Origin: an uncultured bacterium
GTDB taxonomy: Bacteria; Verrucomicrobiota; Lentisphaeria; Victivallales; Victivallaceae
Length of the DNA stretch: 9,554 nt
Assembly (NCBI GenBank): GCA_949286445.1
Contig: CASECL010000203.1
Coordinates: 1 to 9,554, forward strand
Reading direction: 5' to 3'
Shown here piece by piece: positions 6,911-9,554 of the stretch. The notes under the pieces are model-generated. The model saw only the letters and a program-made list of their open reading frames with translations, was not told the DNA's origin and ran no database searches. Made by a program: the position numbers and the translations under genes. Within the stretch, counting starts at the first letter, position 1. Each line of letters opens with the position of its first letter.

Positions 6911-7647
6911 AAAAAATCCTCCGGAGAATCATATTCACTTTCTGACAATCCGAAAATTCCCCAAGACAATTTTCCGAAATAATAATCGATAGTTCTATCT
7001 AAATTTAATGTGAATTTTTCAGGCGTATATCTATCGAACATGACACAATGACAATAACATTCTGCCTCAATAACAAAAAGAACAGTCCCATATACAACAA
7101 ATGTTGGAACAGAAACACCTGTGATTTTCTTTGCAATGATTCTTGCATTTTTCTTTATCAATTTAAGCATAATGGTTTTTATTGGTTTAAATGTTAATGC
7201 ATTTGCAAATGTCTTTGGACTTTTGATCGCAGGCATAAGAATCTTCGCCTCTTTAGTTTTTCCCATCATGAGATATATTTTATAAGCTAATCTTTTGGGA
7301 ATGCCTCCTCCGAGCAACATCGCTGTTGCTTTGCGTTCTATTGCGGACAAAATATCATTTGCCTTGATGCAATTCGACACACAATCCAACCAATCCAATC
7401 CATAGTAGTCAATCATATCAACACAATTATTTTTTCCTGCAATCAAATACAAATTCTCCCCCCCATCTTCTTTGATGGGATCGCGGCTGAGCCATCTTCC
7501 GAGCCGGGGACTGTAATAACGGTAATTGTAGTAAACAAGACCGGTTTCATCATCAGCATATTCACTGCTGAAACGGAACGGATTTACTGCGGCCATGGCA
7601 CCACTCTGTGACAAAACCTGACCGAACCTAATAATGTTTTTATGCAA
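6907..7647 (-). CDS. Orphan (displaced) Rhs core plus variable C-terminal tip
   Basis: About 246 residues. Residues 8-85 are the end of an Rhs protein: FGQVLSQSGAMAAVNPF (8-24), YADDETGLVYYNYRYYSP (30-47), LGRWLSRDPI (49-58) and the closing YYGLD (81-85). The remaining 160 residues form a variable tip. It has Cys at 89 and 93, a Lys-rich helical middle (about 115-175), a hydrophobic segment VPTFVVYGTVLFVIEAE (180-196), Cys at 197, 199 and 201, and an acidic end. I do not recognise a catalytic motif. The rest of an Rhs protein is missing: a TGA lies 15 bases before the TTG at 7647, and there is no good Shine-Dalgarno. It is probably a silent cassette rather than an expressed gene, although the in-frame ATG at about 7596 could start a truncated protein. 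Confidence 0.75.
   Translation of the reverse strand: MHKNIIRFGQVLSQSGAMAAVNPFRFSSEYADDETGLVYYNYRYYSPRLGRWLSRDPIKEDGGENLYLIAGKNNCVDMIDYYGLDWLDCVSNCIKANDILSAIERKATAMLLGGGIPKRLAYKIYLMMGKTKEAKILMPAIKSPKTFANALTFKPIKTIMLKLIKKNARIIAKKITGVSVPTFVVYGTVLFVIEAECYCHCVMFDRYTPEKFTLNLDRTIDYYFGKLSWGIFGLSESEYDSPEDFL
6918..6922 (-). promoter_or_regulatory. Shine-Dalgarno inside the tip gene for its immunity gene
   Basis: GGAGG on the - strand, 7 bases before the ATG at 6910, lies in the Pro-Glu-Asp codons near the end of the orphan tip. It fixes the start of the downstream gene and implies translational coupling. Confidence 0.7.
7460..7603 (-). repeat. Rhs core-coding repeat, copy A
   Basis: This 144-bp stretch matches 9411-9554 with six mismatches (about 96% identity) and encodes the Rhs core from GAMAAVNPF to the DPIKEDGG end. 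Five of the six differences are silent; the sixth changes Arg to Gln in YSPRLG. Similarity ends abruptly where the variable tips begin. This is the orphan copy. Confidence 0.95.
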
Positions 7648-7661
7648 TTTAATCCAAATTT

Positions 7662-7676
7662 CTCAGCTTGGCTGAG
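7662..7676. repeat. Perfect short hairpin next to the orphan tip junction
   Basis: CTCAGC-TTG-GCTGAG forms a 6-bp perfect stem with a 3-base loop, 15 bases beyond the TTG of the orphan Rhs tip. Its right-hand bases include the stop that closes the tip's reading frame. It could be a terminator remnant or mark the edge of the inserted cassette. There is no T run, so a classical terminator is doubtful. Confidence 0.35.
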
Positions 7677-7748
7677 TTAGATAACTTAACATCTGCATTC
7701 TGATGCTCTAAAACAATAAATATACCCCAATATTTTTTACAGTCAAGA

Positions 7749-7780
7749 TGTATGATGTTTTTATTAACAAACATCATACA
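7749..7780. repeat. Perfect 12-bp inverted repeat after the immunity genes
   Basis: TGTATGATGTTT and AAACATCATACA are perfectly complementary and separated by an 8-base loop. The structure lies 22 bases past the stop of the second SUKH-like gene, where a terminator would be expected. It is AT-rich and followed on the - strand by TCTTGACTGTAAAAA rather than a T run. It may be a weak terminator, an mRNA-end stabiliser or a protein-binding palindrome. Confidence 0.5.
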
Positions 7781-7801
7781 CTCATATATATTCCCTGAAA
7801 A

Positions 7802-8281
7802 TCAATCATCATAACTTGGTTCAACGGTACGCCGGATTTGACTGATAAATTCACTCAGGGTTACGTCTATAAAATCTACATGCCGTTTTTCTCCCAAAAC
7901 AGATTCGGGAATTATACACATTCTCTTTGTTTTACTACAATATCCTAAACAATCAAACTCAAAATCGGCTTCGGCAAAACCACCGATCCCCCATACTTGT
8001 AAAGACGGCATATACTCTATACTGCCGCTGGCTAACATTATTGTTCTTGTTGCTCTTTCCTCGAGACTCCTATCATCATCTTCCATACACAGCGCAAAAC
8101 AGACTTCTTCTACGGCTTTGGGATCGGGATTCCATTTCCAATATGAACAATCCAACGGTATATGTGTAAAAAAATTCTTTTCTTTCTCTGTTAAATTTCC
8201 ATATTTGAGAAACAAATCCCTTCTTTTTTTTGCCGGATAAAGAAAAGAAAATAATTTTTGAAAAAGAGAAAGGTTTTTCAT
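7802..8281 (-). CDS. Second candidate immunity protein, SUKH-like
   Basis: This 159-residue soluble protein starts at the ATG at 8281, not at the upstream in-frame start at 8341. GGAGG lies 5 bases before this ATG, which overlaps the TGA of the preceding gene as ATGA. The C-terminal half contains VWGIGGFAEADFEFDCLGY, then KRMCII, then VTLSEFISQI. This order (a hydrophobic-Gly-Phe-Asp block, a strand, and a closing [LF]xxFxxxI helix) resembles the SUKH (SMI1/KNR4) fold common in immunity proteins. The same order of blocks appears in the preceding gene, so the two look like distant paralogues. It probably protects against an Rhs tip; which one is unclear. The family call is by pattern only. Confidence 0.6.
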   Translation of the reverse strand: MKNLSLFQKLFSFLYPAKKRRDLFLKYGNLTEKEKNFFTHIPLDCSYWKWNPDPKAVEEVCFALCMEDDDRSLEERATRTIMLASGSIEYMPSLQVWGIGGFAEADFEFDCLGYCSKTKRMCIIPESVLGEKRHVDFIDVTLSEFISQIRRTVEPSYDD

Positions 8282-8679
8282 ATATTCCTCCATTGCAGTT
8301 GACTTAAAAATGCTTCCAAGTTTATCGTTGTATAACGACAAACGCCATATTGATTATAAATACAAATAGCTTTGCGTTCCACATCATAACAGATAGCGTC
8401 TTCATCTCCTCCGGTAAAATTTCCTAAACTCCAGACATTTTTATTCTCCCAATATTCAGGAGCCTCAAAAATGCATATCTTGGCTTTTTCAAATTTAATA
8501 TTGGAATTATCTACTGTCCAATAATAATGTCTTAAAATATCACCGTCTTCAAACTCAGACCAGAAATCTACTACCGGTTGTGAATACCCATATACTTTGA
8601 TAAATTTATTTAATTGACGTTTTCTGTAACTGAAAAAATCACATAAACTTTTTTTGATTTTATTTACCAGATAAATCAT
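8278..8679 (-). CDS. Candidate immunity protein for the HNH tip, SUKH-like
   Basis: This 133-residue, basic-to-neutral soluble protein starts at an ATG that overlaps the last 20 bases of the Rhs tip gene, with AGGA 7 bases upstream. After a Lys-rich N-terminal helix (about 7-30) comes VWSLGNFTGGDEDAICYD, then KAICIYN and LEAFLSQL. The GGD block followed by a short strand and a closing FL..L helix resembles SUKH (SMI1/KNR4) proteins, a frequent immunity fold beside nuclease toxins. Gene order and overlap make it the likely antidote to the HNH-like tip. Its own last codons (Trp-Arg-Asn-Ile) carry the Shine-Dalgarno of the next gene. The immunity role is inferred, and the family is moderately likely. 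Confidence 0.65.
   Translation of the reverse strand: MIYLVNKIKKSLCDFFSYRKRQLNKFIKVYGYSQPVVDFWSEFEDGDILRHYYWTVDNSNIKFEKAKICIFEAPEYWENKNVWSLGNFTGGDEDAICYDVERKAICIYNQYGVCRYTTINLEAFLSQLQWRNI
8287..8291 (-). promoter_or_regulatory. Shine-Dalgarno that decides the start of the second immunity gene
   Basis: GGAGG on the - strand lies 5 bases before the ATG at 8281, within the Trp-Arg codons that end the preceding gene. It favours the 159-residue product over the longer frame from 8341 and implies coupling. Confidence 0.75.
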
Positions 8680-9554
8680 CGCTGCATCCTACTTTTATAT
8701 TGACTTCTGAATCTTTATTGAAAACCTGCTCCATCCGAAAACCAGCAATTATGGGATTATATGCTGTAACTATTATTTTCTCTGCAAAATAAGCCCGAAT
8801 GTGCAAAATTCTGTGTTTTTCTCTTGATACATATACAAGATTATGTTTGTTGTTTGCAAGCCACTTAACTCCTAAAGTTGGGAAGTGTGATTGTACCCCA
8901 CCAGAAACACCCTTTATCGAAGTATGCCCGGATAAAGTGTGTATATGATGAACCTCATACCCTTTTTTAACTCCACTTTTTGCCAATTGTCGCCGTGCTG
9001 TTCCACGTAAACGTGCTGCTATTCTCTTTTTTGCCAATTTTAACATTCTATCTGTTATCTCTTCACTACCTTCACGTGCGGCTATTTTTGCAGCCTCTTT
9101 TGCAATTGCTCTTTTTGCCGCTATTTTCAATGCTGTACTTCCTCCTGTTACTGCAACCTCAATTGCTATCTCAGTCATTTCTCCGGCACGATAAATGGAT
9201 GGATTTTCCACTGTATAATCCCCTGTTCCATTTATCAGATTATTAAGTTTATTTCTTATATATTCTGTCATACCATACGTTAGTGTGTCCGCCCCCCCCG
9301 CCAAAAACTCACCAACGGCAATCGTTCCAGTTAAAATCTCTTCCCAAAATAAACCATTAAAATCATGAAGACATATTGTGTTGTTCAGAGTCATCCCATA
9401 CAAATTCAATCCCCCATCTTCTTTGATTGGGTCGCGGCTGAGCCATCTTCCGAGCTGGGGACTGTAATAACGGTAGTTGTAGTAAACAAGACCGGTTTCA
9501 TCATCGGCATATTCACTGCTGAAACGGAACGGATTTACTGCGGCCATGGCTCCA
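8660..9554 (-). CDS. C-terminal part of an Rhs protein with HNH/endonuclease VII-like tip (partial)
   Basis: The frame runs off the right edge, so this is the end of a longer Rhs protein. Counting from Met at 9547, residues 1-65 are the conserved core (NPFRFS, YADDETGLVYYNYRYYSP, LGRWLSRDPI, then DFNG). A helical region follows with GGADTLTYGMTEYIRNK (84-100), a layout common between core and toxin, then an Ala/Lys/Arg-rich helix (about 125-190). The tip has EVHHIHTLSGH (198-208), NNKHNLVYV (232-240) and H245/H249, the His-His...Asn...His pattern of HNH/endonuclease VII-like nucleases. Rhs proteins form a shell around their tip and deliver it to rival cells, where such a tip would cut DNA. 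The tip differs fully from that of the downstream orphan. A G8 run (9292-9299) lies between core and tip. Confidence 0.85.
   Translation of the reverse strand, partial: GAMAAVNPFRFSSEYADDETGLVYYNYRYYSPQLGRWLSRDPIKEDGGLNLYGMTLNNTICLHDFNGLFWEEILTGTIAVGEFLAGGADTLTYGMTEYIRNKLNNLINGTGDYTVENPSIYRAGEMTEIAIEVAVTGGSTALKIAAKRAIAKEAAKIAAREGSEEITDRMLKLAKKRIAARLRGTARRQLAKSGVKKGYEVHHIHTLSGHTSIKGVSGGVQSHFPTLGVKWLANNKHNLVYVSREKHRILHIRAYFAEKIIVTAYNPIIAGFRMEQVFNKDSEVNIKVGCSDDLSGK
9411..9554 (-). repeat. Rhs core-coding repeat, copy B (continues past the window)
   Basis: This is the partner of 7460-7603, in direct orientation and 1,951 bp away, with six differences in 144 bp. It belongs to the Rhs protein that continues beyond the right edge, so the true length of the repeat is unknown. 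Both copies are read in the same codon frame. Confidence 0.95.

Noticed and set aside
7662..7700. Possible integron attC site (GTTAGAT and ACTTAAC close together near a hairpin)
   Set aside because: The two boxes are too close for an attC site, and no integrase or cassette array is visible; the match to such short degenerate boxes is easily chance.
7802..8341. Longer form of the second immunity gene starting at 8341
   Set aside because: The extra 20 residues overlap the preceding gene by about 60 bases, while the ATG at 8281 has an ideal GGAGG site and an ATGA junction.
8980..9246. A leucine-rich open frame on the + strand opposite the Rhs tip
   Set aside because: It is the complement of an Ala/Lys-rich helix in the Rhs tip; the low-complexity Leu/Phe/His content is a shadow effect and there is no good Shine-Dalgarno.
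1..9554. CRISPR arrays, tRNA or rRNA genes, IS elements, integrases
   Set aside because: No regularly spaced repeats, tRNA-like cloverleaf, rRNA sequence or transposase/integrase motifs were seen on either strand.

Overview
The window has two halves that differ in gene direction, base composition and content. The organism is probably a Gram-negative-like bacterium using the MEP isoprenoid pathway. The style of the Rhs core sequence and the O-mannosyltransferase-like membrane protein with TPRs would fit the Planctomycetes-Verrucomicrobia-Lentisphaerae group, for example a Victivallales gut bacterium. That placement is an impression from sequence style, not from a search.

Left half (about 1-4490, + strand): a tightly packed, moderately GC-rich housekeeping cluster. 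In order it holds a small membrane protein, IspD (MEP cytidylyltransferase), a YraN/UPF0102 nuclease-like protein, a ComF-type zinc-ribbon phosphoribosyltransferase, a 547-residue GT-C glycosyltransferase-like membrane protein with C-terminal TPRs, and a membrane protein with a HEPN/DUF4145-like N-terminal region. From ispD on, genes overlap or lie a few bases apart with good Shine-Dalgarno sites, so they probably form one operon. A short hairpin lies just beyond the last gene, where the two halves converge.

Right half (about 4600-9554, - strand): an AT-rich Rhs polymorphic-toxin locus. Reading in the direction of transcription (right to left), it starts with the C-terminal end of an Rhs protein that runs off the window edge. 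This has a conserved core followed by a variable tip ending in an HNH/endonuclease VII-like domain. Two overlapping genes follow that look like distantly related SUKH-like immunity proteins. Next comes a second, displaced Rhs tip: it carries a near-identical copy of the core-coding DNA but lacks the rest of the Rhs protein, and it leads into a different, Cys-containing tip with its own translationally coupled candidate immunity gene. Beyond that lie a multi-pass membrane protein, two overlapping one-TM small proteins, a short frameshifted Rhs remnant, and another one-TM small protein.

The core-coding repeat (7460-7603 and 9411-9554, 144 bp, 6 differences, 5 of them silent) places both tips in the same frame. 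Recombination between the copies would therefore replace the HNH tip and its immunity genes with the downstream tip in one step. The locus looks like a growing and decaying archive of Rhs effector/immunity cassettes beside a conserved operon. The toxin and immunity roles are inferred from architecture; none of the candidate immunity proteins could be assigned to a family with certainty.
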